Positions 8,209 through 17,311 of a DNA stretch of 64,000 bases are shown piece after piece. Each line of letters begins with the position of its first letter. Position 1 is the stretch's first letter. The notes beneath the pieces were generated by a model. It worked only from the letters and a program-made list of their open reading frames with translations. It searched no databases and had not been told where the DNA came from. Made by a program: the position numbers and the translations under genes. The stretch spans positions 62,001-126,000 of the forward strand of contig JADJXS010000001.1 of assembly GCA_016710275.1 (NCBI GenBank), written 5' to 3'. The stretch is from Phycisphaerales bacterium (lineage in GTDB: Bacteria; Planctomycetota; Phycisphaerae; UBA1845; Fen-1342).

Positions 8209-9417
8209 TCAATCCGCGGCAATCAGCTCCGTTCCGAGCACATTCTGATGCTCTTCGATCCGCCGCAGCACCGGCTCATCCGGCCGCTTGTCCAGCCGGA
8301 TCTGGGCCACCGCCGCCTTCCCGCCGTCATAAATCACGTGGTCCATCTCCTCCACGTTGATCGAGGCGGCCGCCAGGTGGTTGAACACGTGCGCCAGCCC
8401 GCCCGGCCGGTTCCACAGCCGAACCACCAGGATGCAGGTCGCATTGGAGCGCTCCTGCACGTTCACGCAGTTGATCGCCTTGCCGGTCTGCATGTACTGG
8501 CCGACAACCCGCACCGTCTCATGCGCCACGGCCCGCTGCGCCTCCTCAGTCGAAGCCCCGATGTGGTGCGTGCCATAGAGATTCGGCACGTCGCAGCAGG
8601 GGGAGTCGATCGTCGTGGCGTCGGCCGGCGGCTCATTGTCGAACACGTCCAGCGCCGCCCCGCGAATCCGCCCCTCGCGCAGCGCCGACAGCAACGCCGC
8701 CTCATCCACCACGCCGCCCCGGCTGGTGTTGATCAAGAGCGCCGTCGGCTTCATCGAGCGGATGCGCCGTTCGTCGATCAGGTGGTGCGTCCCCTCGCCG
8801 CCACTGACGTGCACCGTCACCACGTCGGACAGCCGCATCAGCTCGTCCATGTCCGTCCGCCGGGCCGTCGGAAAATCGGCGAGGCGACGATTGCGGCCGA
8901 GGTGGAAGTACAGCACGTTCATCTCAAAGGCCAGCGCGCGGCGCGCGACCTCCGTCCCGATCCGCCCCGCCCCGACCACGCCGATCGTCATTCCCCGCAG
9001 CCCCTGCGCCCGCTTGCTGTACTCCTTCTTGCACCACTTATGACCGCGCAGGTCCGCCACGTTGTCCGGAATGCGCCGATCCAGCGCGATAATCAGCCCC
9101 ATCGTCAGCTCGGCCACCGCCGCCGCATTCTGCCCGGGGCAGTTCGACACCAGGATGCCGCGCTTCGAGGCGGCCGGAATGTCGATGTTGTCCACCCCCG
9201 CGCCGGCCCGCACGATCAGCTTGAGGCGCTTGGCCGACTCAATGGCCGCGGACGTGACCTTGGTCGAGCGGACGATCAGCACGTCGGGGTCCAGCTCGGC
9301 CAGCCGCGCGACCAGCGCGTCGCCCTTGGTGCCCGGCTCATAGCTGACCTGGGCGCCCAGCGCCCCCAACTCGGCAACGCCGAAGCTCTCAAACGCATCC
9401 GCGATCAGGATCTTCAT
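8209..9417 (-). CDS. serA: D-3-phosphoglycerate dehydrogenase (serine biosynthesis)
   Basis: A 402-residue enzyme that oxidises 3-phosphoglycerate with NAD+ in the first committed step of serine synthesis. The NAD-binding Rossmann motif is GVVGAGRIGTEVARR near 148-163. Catalytic-site stretches of the D-2-hydroxyacid dehydrogenase family are visible: RAGAGVDNID, NTSRGGVVDE, and the histidine in THHIGASTEEAQ. The C-terminal 75 residues form a single ACT regulatory domain (CILVVRLWNRPGGLAHVFN), so this is the short type without the intervening domain. ATG at 9417 gives the family-typical MKILIADAF; a GTG two codons earlier is an alternative start. Serine feedback through the ACT domain is known for this family. 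Confidence 0.92.
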   Translation of the reverse strand: MKILIADAFESFGVAELGALGAQVSYEPGTKGDALVARLAELDPDVLIVRSTKVTSAAIESAKRLKLIVRAGAGVDNIDIPAASKRGILVSNCPGQNAAAVAELTMGLIIALDRRIPDNVADLRGHKWCKKEYSKRAQGLRGMTIGVVGAGRIGTEVARRALAFEMNVLYFHLGRNRRLADFPTARRTDMDELMRLSDVVTVHVSGGEGTHHLIDERRIRSMKPTALLINTSRGGVVDEAALLSALREGRIRGAALDVFDNEPPADATTIDSPCCDVPNLYGTHHIGASTEEAQRAVAHETVRVVGQYMQTGKAINCVNVQERSNATCILVVRLWNRPGGLAHVFNHLAAASINVEEMDHVIYDGGKAAVAQIRLDKRPDEPVLRRIEEHQNVLGTELIAAD

Positions 9418-9622
9418 CTTCACTCATCCACGGCTGTTCGCGACGGGGGCGGGCCGCGCCCGCGGCCGACCATCGCGAATGGAAACGGGCATGATATCGC
9501 GGAGCAGGGGCTGGCGCGGGGAGCGGGCACAGCGGGTTGCCGACCGGCCGGCCAGGCCATGACCCCCCGCGGCATCCGGCCGGATCATCCCGCGCAGCGC
9601 GTCCCGGGTATGATCGCCCCGA

Positions 9623-10015
9623 ATGGCACGCACGACCCGCAAGCCCGCCGCTTCGCGAGACGAGAGCCGCCGCGAGAAGCTGCTGGCGATGGTTCGGTCG
9701 CTCCCCCAGGCGACCAGCACCCCCTACGGCAAGACCCACCTCGTGTTCCGCGTGCGCGGCAAGACCTTCGCTTACTTCCTGAACAACCATCATGACGACG
9801 GCCGAATCGCCCTCTGCACAAAGGCCGCCCCCGGCCGGCAGCAGGCGCTGGTCGCAGCCGATCCCGAGCGATACTTCGTCCCGGCCTACCTGGGGCCGCA
9901 TGGCTGGGTGTCCGCGCGGCTGGACCTGTCGCGCGTGGATTGGGATGCACTGCTGACGCTGCTGGTCGAGGCCTGGCGCCTGCAGGCGCCGCGCACGCTA
10001 TCGGCAAGCCTGTAG
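9623..10015 (+). CDS. MmcQ/YjbR family protein
   Basis: A 130-residue protein of the YjbR/MmcQ fold. Visible family features are SLPQATSTPYGKTHLVFRV near the N-terminus, KTFAYFLNNHHDDG, and the C-terminal half with a predicted helix VDWDALLTLLVEAWRL, which matches the 'glycine-aspartate-W' ending of the family. Members are small proteins with a CyaY-like fold, reported to bind DNA in some cases; no reaction is established. The gene is short and stands alone on the plus strand between two minus-strand genes, with no obvious partner. The ATG at 9623 is the only reasonable start. Confidence 0.75.
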   Translation: MARTTRKPAASRDESRREKLLAMVRSLPQATSTPYGKTHLVFRVRGKTFAYFLNNHHDDGRIALCTKAAPGRQQALVAADPERYFVPAYLGPHGWVSARLDLSRVDWDALLTLLVEAWRLQAPRTLSASL

Positions 10016-10038
10016 ACCTGCCCGGCGGCGGCGGGTTG

Positions 10039-10704
10039 CTACGCTTCGGATAGGGCCGGCGCCTGATCGGCCTGGGCGCGCCGCTTCCTCTCCTCTTCCC
10101 GGTCGGCGCCTCTCAATTGCATAAGCCCGAGAAGCCCTGTGGAGAACATGCCAAGCAGTACCAGGAATTGCTGGTTTGCAATCCGAAACCACTGGCTGTG
10201 CGGATCGCGAAGTCGATCCGGGTTGAGTTCGGTGCGAGTGCGGACAGTCGCCGCCCATGCCTCATGCACGGGCAGAAGCTCCAGCGCCCCATCGTCCATG
10301 TCCACCACGAAGTACCCCTCCGCGCTATGGCCGACAATGTGGCGCTCGTTGTACGCAAACCTGGTGACGGTGTCGACAATAACGCCCAATTGCGGCACGC
10401 GCGGTCCCAGCTCGCGCCCCGCTTGCTCCAGTTCCTCCCGGGTATCGAAGCACCGGGTTTCCCGCTTCTTTATGATGTAAAGGCAATGCGGGCCATCTTG
10501 CGCCAATGAGGTAATGTGCGCGCCCGGCCGATCGTCCAGTGACCAGGAATGCTCAAGCGAGTATTGGGGGTTACCTGTCGTCTTGCGAAGGGTGAAGCCG
10601 TTGGGCAACTCGATCAATGGGTCACGATTGAGCGTAAGAACCAGAATCGTCGCTAGCGCCAGCACGCTCGCCCAATAGAGGATGAACTGCCGCCAAGCGC
10701 GCAT
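10039..10704 (-). CDS. Membrane-anchored protein of unknown function
   Basis: A 221-residue protein that I do not recognise. One membrane segment lies near the N-terminus (about 7-26, FILYWASVLALATILVLTL) and a second near 183-202 (FLVLLGMFSTGLLGLM). The ~155 residues between them are a soluble region with mixed strands and are probably extracytoplasmic. The C-terminus is short, charged and cytoplasmic (ADREEERKRRAQ). ATG 10704 was chosen because it starts directly at the first membrane segment and has GGAG 6-7 bases upstream; an earlier ATG adds 35 non-conserved, arginine-rich residues. Composition and codon use are less GC-extreme than in neighbouring genes. No operon partner is seen. Confidence 0.6.
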   Translation of the reverse strand: MRAWRQFILYWASVLALATILVLTLNRDPLIELPNGFTLRKTTGNPQYSLEHSWSLDDRPGAHITSLAQDGPHCLYIIKKRETRCFDTREELEQAGRELGPRVPQLGVIVDTVTRFAYNERHIVGHSAEGYFVVDMDDGALELLPVHEAWAATVRTRTELNPDRLRDPHSQWFRIANQQFLVLLGMFSTGLLGLMQLRGADREEERKRRAQADQAPALSEA

Positions 10705-10876
10705 GCTGCGCTCCCGATCAACCGACCGTTCCGGCTCCACCGCCCCATCAAGTATAGCGATTCGAGTGAGCCTGCGCCCGAAGCGGGCGATTCCCGCGGC
10801 CCTGCGCACGCAGCCAACCCGTGACCCCGCCCGGCCGCCCCAACGTCATCCCCCGCCCATACAAGCCGCCCTCCTC

Positions 10877-10919
10877 CAAAAGAAGCACGGGGCGCGACGA
10901 CCTGAATCGCCGCGCCCCG
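10877..10919 (-). terminator. Intrinsic terminator of the vWA/HYR gene
   Basis: The 9-bp perfect stem CGGGGCGCG/CGCGCCCCG (10888-10896 with 10911-10919) has a 14-base loop. On the minus strand it is followed by TGCTTCTTTTGG, a U-rich tail. It lies about 75 bases past the stop of the large minus-strand gene. Confidence 0.7.
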
Positions 10920-10992
10920 CTCCTGTCTTCCGCGCGGATCATCAGCGGGAGATTGATCTCCCGCCGACGACCGCGGCTTGCTTCATCATGCG

Positions 10993-13902
10993 CTACGGCT
11001 TGCGGATCGAATCCGCCGCCGGCTGATCCGTGACGGTCGAGCCGTCAGCCGGACGCAGCGCCTCAACCTTGGGCGTCAGCCCGCGATCGGTGCGCGCCTC
11101 GCCGCCGGGGCTGAGCACGTCGTAGAGGATCGAAGCATTCTCCTCGCGGCCGCTGGCATCGCTCTGGCCGACAAGGTTGCCGCCCGCGCTGCTCTTCGAG
11201 CCGCCCTGGAACGTCAGGTGCGTCGCCTGAACGCCGAGGATCGCCGCGTTGATCGCCAGGCACGGCGGATGCGACACACCGTCCACGCGATACTTGCCCG
11301 CATCGGTCTGCAGGTTCGAACGCAGGAAGTGGTTCGGAATCGCCGTCACCCGCGACAGCAGCCGCTGATCCCAGCAACTGATGCAGTACTCGGTGTTCGA
11401 GAACTGAACTTCGTTCTCGTTCCAGATGTTGAACTTGGCCTTCGTGGCGACCGGGCCGTTGGTCTCCTGGCGAAGGTCGGCCGACGCCGGATGCAGCACC
11501 AGCTCCGTGTCGAGCTCGACCGGCGCGATGATCACGCCCGCCTCATTGCGACGCGACAGACCCGACGGCCCGGGCGGATTGCCCTGCGGCGGATTCGACG
11601 CGAAGAACTGGCCGAGCAGCACCGCCGGCGCGTTGTCGTACTGGAAGCCGTCCATGTCGAGGCGGCCCGGAATCACCTCCGCCGCGCAGCAGACGCCGTT
11701 GGCGTCATACTCGATGCAGTCCAGCGGCTGCGCACCGTGATCGCCGCAGCGGATCTGAAACGCCCACGGGGCATATTCCCACGCCGACGCATCAGCGTAG
11801 TTCAGCACCGTCGCCTTGCCCGACAGGTGATTCCAGCGGATCTCGCGGTCGAAGTTGTCCACCGCCCACGCCAGCAGGTAGCCGCGCAGCACGCGGTCGG
11901 CACTGCCGTCCGGATCCGGACGACCCGGCGGATTGCCGCCGTCCAGCGCATGGAACGGAACCACGCCCTTCGGCAGACCCGTCGCACTCGACCACCAGGT
12001 CGGCTCGTTCTGCGTCAGGTGGATGATGTTGTCGGCATTGTTGCAGCCCGGATGTCCGCGCTCGCCGCCGGCCGGCGCCAGGCTCGGATCACCGTTGATG
12101 AAGTAGAGCTGCACGCTCACCGGAGCCGGGTAGTCGTTGCTCAGCTCGATGAAGGTGTCCTGGATCAGCCGCCACTCGCCGCCGATCTGCCGCCACCGCA
12201 GCTCGACCTTCGAGAACTGCAGGAGGCTGCCCTTCTGGTCGATCACGCCCGTCGGCGCGTTGCTGACCGTGACGTTCGCCGAGCACGTGCTGATGTTGCC
12301 GCAGCCGTCATCCGCCGTCCACGTCACCGTGGTCGTCGTGCCTTCTGGGAACCCGCAGGCCGGCGCGTCGTTGGTGATCGTCACGTCGGCGTCGCAGTTG
12401 TCCGTCGCCGTGGCGCTGTTCAGCCAATCCAGCAATTCGGGATTGCAGATGTAATCGCCACGATCCACCGTGATGTCGCGCGGGCAGGAAATGACCGGCG
12501 GCGTGGTGTCGGAAATCGTGAAAGTAGTGCTGCTGGAATCAAAGTTGCCGCACCGATCGATCGCGCTAACATCGAAGCGAACCGATGCGCTGCACTGTCC
12601 GGGATTCGGTCGGATTGTGCCGATGAAGCGGACAACACAATCGTCGCCGTCGGGGGTCACATCGAAGGTGATGAGGCCAACGATAGTTCCACCGCCGACG
12701 GTCAGAATACCGAGCACGCCGTTTGTGCAATCGATGCCGCAATCCGAAATGCGCGCGGTCAGGTCAAGATCGGCCTCGCATCGATCGTCGAAGGCGGCCG
12801 GGTAGTTCAGCGGCCCGAAGCTGATCTCCGGCGCCTGCGTGTCGCGAACCTGGAGCAGGTAGCTGCAACTGGCCGAGTTGCCCGCGTCGTCCGTCGCCGT
12901 CCACGTGTAGAACTCATCGTAGTTGTTCGGGCAGTTCGGATCCCGCCGGATGCCGCTGATCACGGTCACCGTCACGTCTTCATCGCAGTTGTCCGTCGCC
13001 GTCACGGTCGGAAGCGCCGGAATCGGGTCGCCGCACTCAATGGTCACCGTGCTGGGATTCGGGCAGCCGATCAGCGTCGGCGGCGTGCAGTCCCGCACCA
13101 CCACCAGCCGCGTAAAGCTCTCGGGGAACTCGCCATTCGGAATCGTGATGACCACCTGCGTCGAGCCGAGCGGATAGGGTCCGGGCGGCGTGCAGATGGC
13201 CGTCGGGTCGCCCGACAGATCGAAGCACGTCGCCGAACCGCTGGTGCAGTTCGCATCCGCACAAATGTAGATAATCACGTCCGCCAGGCACGCGCGGCAG
13301 ACCGCCTCAACGCCGGCCACGTTCGGCGCTTCGCCGTACGAGCCGCCCGTCGCGGCGGCGCAATTCTGGAGGTAGGTGCGGCCCCCGGTTGTCGGACTGA
13401 CGCCGATGGCGCAAATGCGGATGTCCTCCGCCGCGGCGCCCGTGCACGAGGCAACCTGGTCACCCGGCTCATTGTCCACGCCGTCGCTGATCAGAAAGAT
13501 GATGTCGTCTTCGTTCGGCGAACCGGCGCTATTCAGAATGTTCCGCGCCGCATCCAGCGCATCCTGGATGTCCGTCGCTCCGCCGCGCAGCGGGTGAGTC
13601 GGCGCCGTGTTCAACGCCGCTTGAATCACGGCGAGATTGCCGGGAGTGATCGGCGTCAGCGGCAGGATGACATCCTCGTTTGTGGAAAATACGATTACTC
13701 CCACACGAACCGCCCCGTCCTGCGGAATCAGTTGTGGATCGCTGATGCAGCCAAACACGCCGTTCACCTCGATCTGCACATCCGCGGCGCTGATGCTGCC
13801 GGAGATGTCCAGACAGAAGATGATGTCGGTGGCCCGCGCTCGGGCCGAACAGACCGACAGCGCCGCAAGCGCTGTCATCGCCAAACAGACTCGCTGAAAC
13901 AT
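10993..13902 (-). CDS. Large secreted vWA-domain protein with HYR repeats
   Basis: A 969-residue exported protein. The ATG at 13902 has GGAGGG 7 bases upstream and begins a signal peptide (about 1-25, ending ARA). A von Willebrand factor A domain follows directly (about 26-200), with the metal-ion MIDAS motif DISGSIS intact, which implies divalent-metal-dependent adhesion. Then come at least three HYR-type immunoglobulin-like modules, recognisable by TPPTLIGCP, TATDNCDEDVTVTV and TATDNCDADVTI. A C-terminal region of ~400 residues has no recognised family. The protein is Asp- and Cys-rich, suggesting calcium binding and disulfides. It forms a single-gene unit with a candidate promoter at 14164-14192 and a terminator at 10877-10919. 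A surface or matrix adhesion role is inferred from the domains. Confidence 0.85.
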   Translation of the reverse strand: MFQRVCLAMTALAALSVCSARARATDIIFCLDISGSISAADVQIEVNGVFGCISDPQLIPQDGAVRVGVIVFSTNEDVILPLTPITPGNLAVIQAALNTAPTHPLRGGATDIQDALDAARNILNSAGSPNEDDIIFLISDGVDNEPGDQVASCTGAAAEDIRICAIGVSPTTGGRTYLQNCAAATGGSYGEAPNVAGVEAVCRACLADVIIYICADANCTSGSATCFDLSGDPTAICTPPGPYPLGSTQVVITIPNGEFPESFTRLVVVRDCTPPTLIGCPNPSTVTIECGDPIPALPTVTATDNCDEDVTVTVISGIRRDPNCPNNYDEFYTWTATDDAGNSASCSYLLQVRDTQAPEISFGPLNYPAAFDDRCEADLDLTARISDCGIDCTNGVLGILTVGGGTIVGLITFDVTPDGDDCVVRFIGTIRPNPGQCSASVRFDVSAIDRCGNFDSSSTTFTISDTTPPVISCPRDITVDRGDYICNPELLDWLNSATATDNCDADVTITNDAPACGFPEGTTTTVTWTADDGCGNISTCSANVTVSNAPTGVIDQKGSLLQFSKVELRWRQIGGEWRLIQDTFIELSNDYPAPVSVQLYFINGDPSLAPAGGERGHPGCNNADNIIHLTQNEPTWWSSATGLPKGVVPFHALDGGNPPGRPDPDGSADRVLRGYLLAWAVDNFDREIRWNHLSGKATVLNYADASAWEYAPWAFQIRCGDHGAQPLDCIEYDANGVCCAAEVIPGRLDMDGFQYDNAPAVLLGQFFASNPPQGNPPGPSGLSRRNEAGVIIAPVELDTELVLHPASADLRQETNGPVATKAKFNIWNENEVQFSNTEYCISCWDQRLLSRVTAIPNHFLRSNLQTDAGKYRVDGVSHPPCLAINAAILGVQATHLTFQGGSKSSAGGNLVGQSDASGREENASILYDVLSPGGEARTDRGLTPKVEALRPADGSTVTDQPAADSIRKP

Positions 13903-14352
13903 GAACTGACCCTCCAGGTCGCGACGAAAAGGACCGCCGGACGCCACGTTTGCCGGACAGCCGGCCTCCGCGGGTCGGCATCCGCTTCTTTACCGGTGCA
14001 CATGCCCTGCGATCCGGCTCACGACCGGACCGCGCCTCATGACGCCCCATGCCGACAGCGCGCAACCGTCAACAGCGGGCGACAGTCTGATTCGAGATCA
14101 AGTTAGAACGATTCGCCCCGGGAAATGCTGGAACGGATCGCATCTACCCATCCGACGACGTGCAGGGTACCGGAAGCGCTTCGCAACGTCAATCCACAAG
14201 TCCCCAAAAAAGTCCATTTACCCGCACGGCGCATAGGTTTCGGTGCGAATATCGGCCGCTGAGGCGCTCCCGTCCCAGGCGTATCTTCATTCCAACGCGG
14301 CACTTGTGAACCAGTGTCCAGCGTGCCGCGCGCACCCGGTCCCGAATCGTCG
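13903..14352. other. Upstream region of the vWA/HYR gene
   Basis: This 450-base gap holds the likely promoter at 14164-14192, giving an untranslated leader of about 255 bases. No open frame in it looks like a gene. No terminator is visible for the oxidase-like gene whose stop is at 14353. Confidence 0.4.
14164..14192 (-). promoter_or_regulatory. Sigma-70-like promoter for the vWA/HYR gene
   Basis: On the minus strand, TTGACG (14187-14192) and TACCCT (14164-14169) are separated by 17 bases. The -35 matches consensus at five of six positions and the -10 at three, including the key T, A and final T. Confidence 0.45.
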
Positions 14353-15486
14353 CTAGCACGCAAATCTCGAAGCCCGCAGAAATTCCATCGATTCCCGCGA
14401 CCCCCCGCCCAGCGCCCGCGCCGCCAGTTCGTCACCGATCACGGTCGCAAACTTGAACCCATGCCCGCTGAACCCGCAGGCTACATGAACATTCGCGCAG
14501 TCCGCCGGCGAGTCCACCACGAATTGCCCATCCGGCGACATCGTGTACATGCACACCGAATGCCGCTGCACCCTCGGCGAAACCCCCGGCAGGAACTCCG
14601 TCACAAACCGCGCCACCCGCGCCGTGTCCGCCGCGTCCACGTTCCGATCGAGTGAGTCCGCATCGGAAACCGCCTGACGCCCGCTGTGCTCCGCGATCTT
14701 GATCTCCCCCGGCCGAATCGACGGAAACCCGTAATAGAATCCGTCGCTCGTATCGGCGCAGAACGCCGGAAATCCCGTGGCCGCGGAATAGCGATCATCC
14801 GCGCACGCAAACCACAACTGCACCTTTCGACGCACTTCCAGCCGACCCGCCCAGGCCGGCAACAAAGACGCCGTCCACGGACCGGCAGTGACGATCAGCG
14901 CTTCCGCCGCAAACCGCTCCCCATCGGCCGTCACCTCGACAGAGCCATCCCCCATCCGCCGCCACTCGCGAACCGCGCACCCGAACCGCAGCTCCGCCCC
15001 GCGCGCCGCCGCCTGCGCCAGGTGCGCCCGCACGCACTCCTCCACCCGCAGGAATCCCGCATCCGCCTCATACAACCCCATCATGCCCGGCGCCGGCCGG
15101 ATCATCCCGTAGCGCGCCCGCAGCGCCGCCGCATCCAGCGCGTCAATCGCCAGCCGATGCTCCTGCGCCGCGCGCTGCACCCCCGAGATCACCTCGCCCC
15201 CCGGCGCGCCGATCATCAGCAAGCCGCACCGCGAGAAGAGCGGCCGACCCGACGCCTCCGCCAGTTCATCCCACAGGCGATAGGCCTCATGCAGCAGCGG
15301 CACATAGTCCGGATGCTCGAAGTACGCACGGCGGATGATCCGCGTCTCACCATGCGAGCTGCCGCGATCATGCGCCGGCGTGAAGCGCTCCAGCCCCAGC
15401 ACCCGCGCCCCGCGCCGCGCCGCCTGTGCGCACGCCGCGCTGCCCATCCCCCCCAAGCCGACCACAATGACGTCGTACGTCTTCAC
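14353..15486 (-). CDS. Sarcosine oxidase/N-methyltryptophan oxidase-like flavoprotein
   Basis: A 377-residue FAD-dependent amine oxidase of the MSOX/MTOX (DAO) group, which oxidatively demethylates N-methyl amino acids and releases formaldehyde and peroxide. The dinucleotide-binding motif VVGLGGMGSAACAQAARRG opens the protein. The family stretch SSHGETRIIRRAYFEHP follows, and the covalent-flavin cysteine appears in HSVCMYTMSPDG. The GTG start at 15486 puts the FAD motif within the first 20 residues, as in relatives; an ATG 17 codons earlier adds only Arg/Gly-rich sequence. nadE ends 93 bases upstream on the same strand. The substrate cannot be read from sequence; sarcosine, N-methyltryptophan or another N-methyl amine are the candidates. 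Confidence 0.82.
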   Translation of the reverse strand: MKTYDVIVVGLGGMGSAACAQAARRGARVLGLERFTPAHDRGSSHGETRIIRRAYFEHPDYVPLLHEAYRLWDELAEASGRPLFSRCGLLMIGAPGGEVISGVQRAAQEHRLAIDALDAAALRARYGMIRPAPGMMGLYEADAGFLRVEECVRAHLAQAAARGAELRFGCAVREWRRMGDGSVEVTADGERFAAEALIVTAGPWTASLLPAWAGRLEVRRKVQLWFACADDRYSAATGFPAFCADTSDGFYYGFPSIRPGEIKIAEHSGRQAVSDADSLDRNVDAADTARVARFVTEFLPGVSPRVQRHSVCMYTMSPDGQFVVDSPADCANVHVACGFSGHGFKFATVIGDELAARALGGGSRESMEFLRASRFAC

Positions 15487-15579
15487 GCCCGAATCGCTCC
15501 GCCCACCCTCCGGCCGTCGCCGCGGCCGGTGCCGCATGACGCCCGCACCCGACCGATCCGCTCATCGCGCCACGGACGC

Positions 15580-17229
15580 TCAGGGCACCGCCGCCGCAAT
15601 CGGCATCCGCCGCCCGAACCCGAAGGCCCGGCCGGTCACCTTCAGCCCCGGCGCCGCCTGGCGGCGCTTGTACTCGCTGAAGTGGATCATCCGCACCACC
15701 CGCGCCACCAGCGCCGGATCAAAGCCCTCGGCAACCAGCGCAGCCGGATCGGCGAGATGCTCCTCATATCGCTCCAGCAATCGATCCAGCAGCTCATAGG
15801 GCGGCAGCGTGTCCTGATCGGTCTGGTTGGGCCGCAGCTCCGCCGACGGCGGCTTCTCCAGCGAGCTGCGCGGAATCAGATCGCGCCCCGCTCGCGCGTT
15901 GATGTGCCGCGCCAGCCGGTACACCAGCGTCTTGGGCACGTCGCTGATCACCGCCAGCCCGCCGCACATGTCTCCGTACAGCGTGCAATACCCGACCGCC
16001 AGCTCGCTCTTGTTCCCCGTCGTCAGCAGCAGCTCCCCGAACTTGTTCGACAGCGCCATCAGGATCAGCCCGCGCGCCCGCGCCTGCATGTTCTCTTCCG
16101 CCACATCCGCCGCGCGCCCCGCAAACACCGCCGCCAGCGTCCGCTCCGCCGCCGCATGCAGCGGCTCAATCGGGATGGTGTCGTAGCGGATGCCCAGGTT
16201 GGCGGCCAGCGCCGCCGCATCGCGCACGCTGTGATCACTGCTGAAGCGGCTGGGCATGGACACGCCGCGCACCGCCTCTGCCCCCAGCGCCTCGGCCGCC
16301 AGCGCCGCCACCAGCGCCGAATCGATCCCGCCCGACAGCCCCAGCACCGCTCCCCGGAATCCGCACTTGCGGGCATAGTCGCGAATGCCCAGCACCAGCG
16401 CGTCGTGTACCTCCCCTTCATCCGGCTGCGCGGCCGGCGCCGGCAGCGCCTTCGCCCCCGCGATGGCCGCCGAATCCACGATGCACACGGCCTCCGAGAA
16501 CGACGGTGCCCGCGCCACGCAATCGCCCGCCGCGTTCACCACGCAGCTCGCCCCGTCGAAGATCAACTCATCATTCGCCCCCACCTGGTTCACGAACACG
16601 ATCGGCCGGCCAATCGCACGCGCCTGGCGCGACAGCAGTTCCAGCCGCCGCGATTGCTTGCCCGCCCAATAGGGGGATGCCGACACGTTGATCAGCAACT
16701 CCGCCCCGGCCGCCGCCAGCTCCGCCATCGGATCGCAGGCGTACAGCGGCCGGTCGAGCACCTCCTCCCGGCTCCACAGATCCTCGCAGACCGTCAGCCC
16801 CAGCGACAGGCCGTCGAGAACGACGGGCTGCTGCGGCTCCCCTGGTTCGAAGTAGCGCGCCTCGTCAAATACGTCATACGTCGGCAGCAGGCGCTTGCGC
16901 CGCACCGCCGCCACCCGCCCCCCGTCGAGCAGCGCCACGCTGTTATAGACCGGCCGCCCCACCGGCCGGTCATTCGGCTCTGCAAAGCCGACAATGGCCG
17001 CAATCCCGCGCGTCTGCGCCGCCAGCTCATGCAGCGCTGCGACGTTGCGGGCAATCACTTCGCGCCGCAGCAGCAGGTCCTTGGCCGGATACCCGAGAAT
17101 CGCCTGTTCGCAGAACACCGCCAGCCGCGCGCCCGCCGCACGCGCCTCCGCCAGCCGCGAAATCAGCGCGGCCGTGTTCCCGGCGATGTCCCCGACCGTC
17201 GGATTCGTCTGAATGAGGGCGATTTTCAC
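15580..17229 (-). CDS. nadE: Glutamine-dependent NAD+ synthetase
   Basis: A 549-residue two-domain enzyme converting deamido-NAD to NAD+ with ATP and glutamine. The N-terminal nitrilase-type amidase has its Glu-Lys-Cys triad in FCEQAILGYPAKD, KRLLPTYDVFDEARYF and LTVCEDLW. The C-terminal synthetase carries the PP-loop GLSGGIDSALVAALA and the ending region KPPSAELRPNQTDQD. GTG at 17229 gives the conserved start VKIALIQTNPTVGD; the ATG 20 codons upstream would prepend an unusual Pro/Arg segment. It precedes the flavoenzyme gene and follows DAHP synthase by 82 bases on the same strand. With nadB at 20927-22570 it covers both ends of de novo NAD synthesis. Confidence 0.95.
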   Translation of the reverse strand: MKIALIQTNPTVGDIAGNTAALISRLAEARAAGARLAVFCEQAILGYPAKDLLLRREVIARNVAALHELAAQTRGIAAIVGFAEPNDRPVGRPVYNSVALLDGGRVAAVRRKRLLPTYDVFDEARYFEPGEPQQPVVLDGLSLGLTVCEDLWSREEVLDRPLYACDPMAELAAAGAELLINVSASPYWAGKQSRRLELLSRQARAIGRPIVFVNQVGANDELIFDGASCVVNAAGDCVARAPSFSEAVCIVDSAAIAGAKALPAPAAQPDEGEVHDALVLGIRDYARKCGFRGAVLGLSGGIDSALVAALAAEALGAEAVRGVSMPSRFSSDHSVRDAAALAANLGIRYDTIPIEPLHAAAERTLAAVFAGRAADVAEENMQARARGLILMALSNKFGELLLTTGNKSELAVGYCTLYGDMCGGLAVISDVPKTLVYRLARHINARAGRDLIPRSSLEKPPSAELRPNQTDQDTLPPYELLDRLLERYEEHLADPAALVAEGFDPALVARVVRMIHFSEYKRRQAAPGLKVTGRAFGFGRRMPIAAAVP

Positions 17230-17311
17230 GCGCGAGCGTCCGACCCGCGGGGGCAGGCGCGGCGGCGCCGGCTGCCCGCGAGGTTCCATTGCCAGGCGGC
17301 CGCGGCGCGCT

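Noticed and set aside
10978..14106. A 1042-codon open frame on the plus strand opposite the vWA/HYR gene
   Set aside because: It is the antisense shadow of a GC-rich gene: very Arg/Ala-rich, with no domain, while the minus strand has a signal peptide, vWA and HYR modules.
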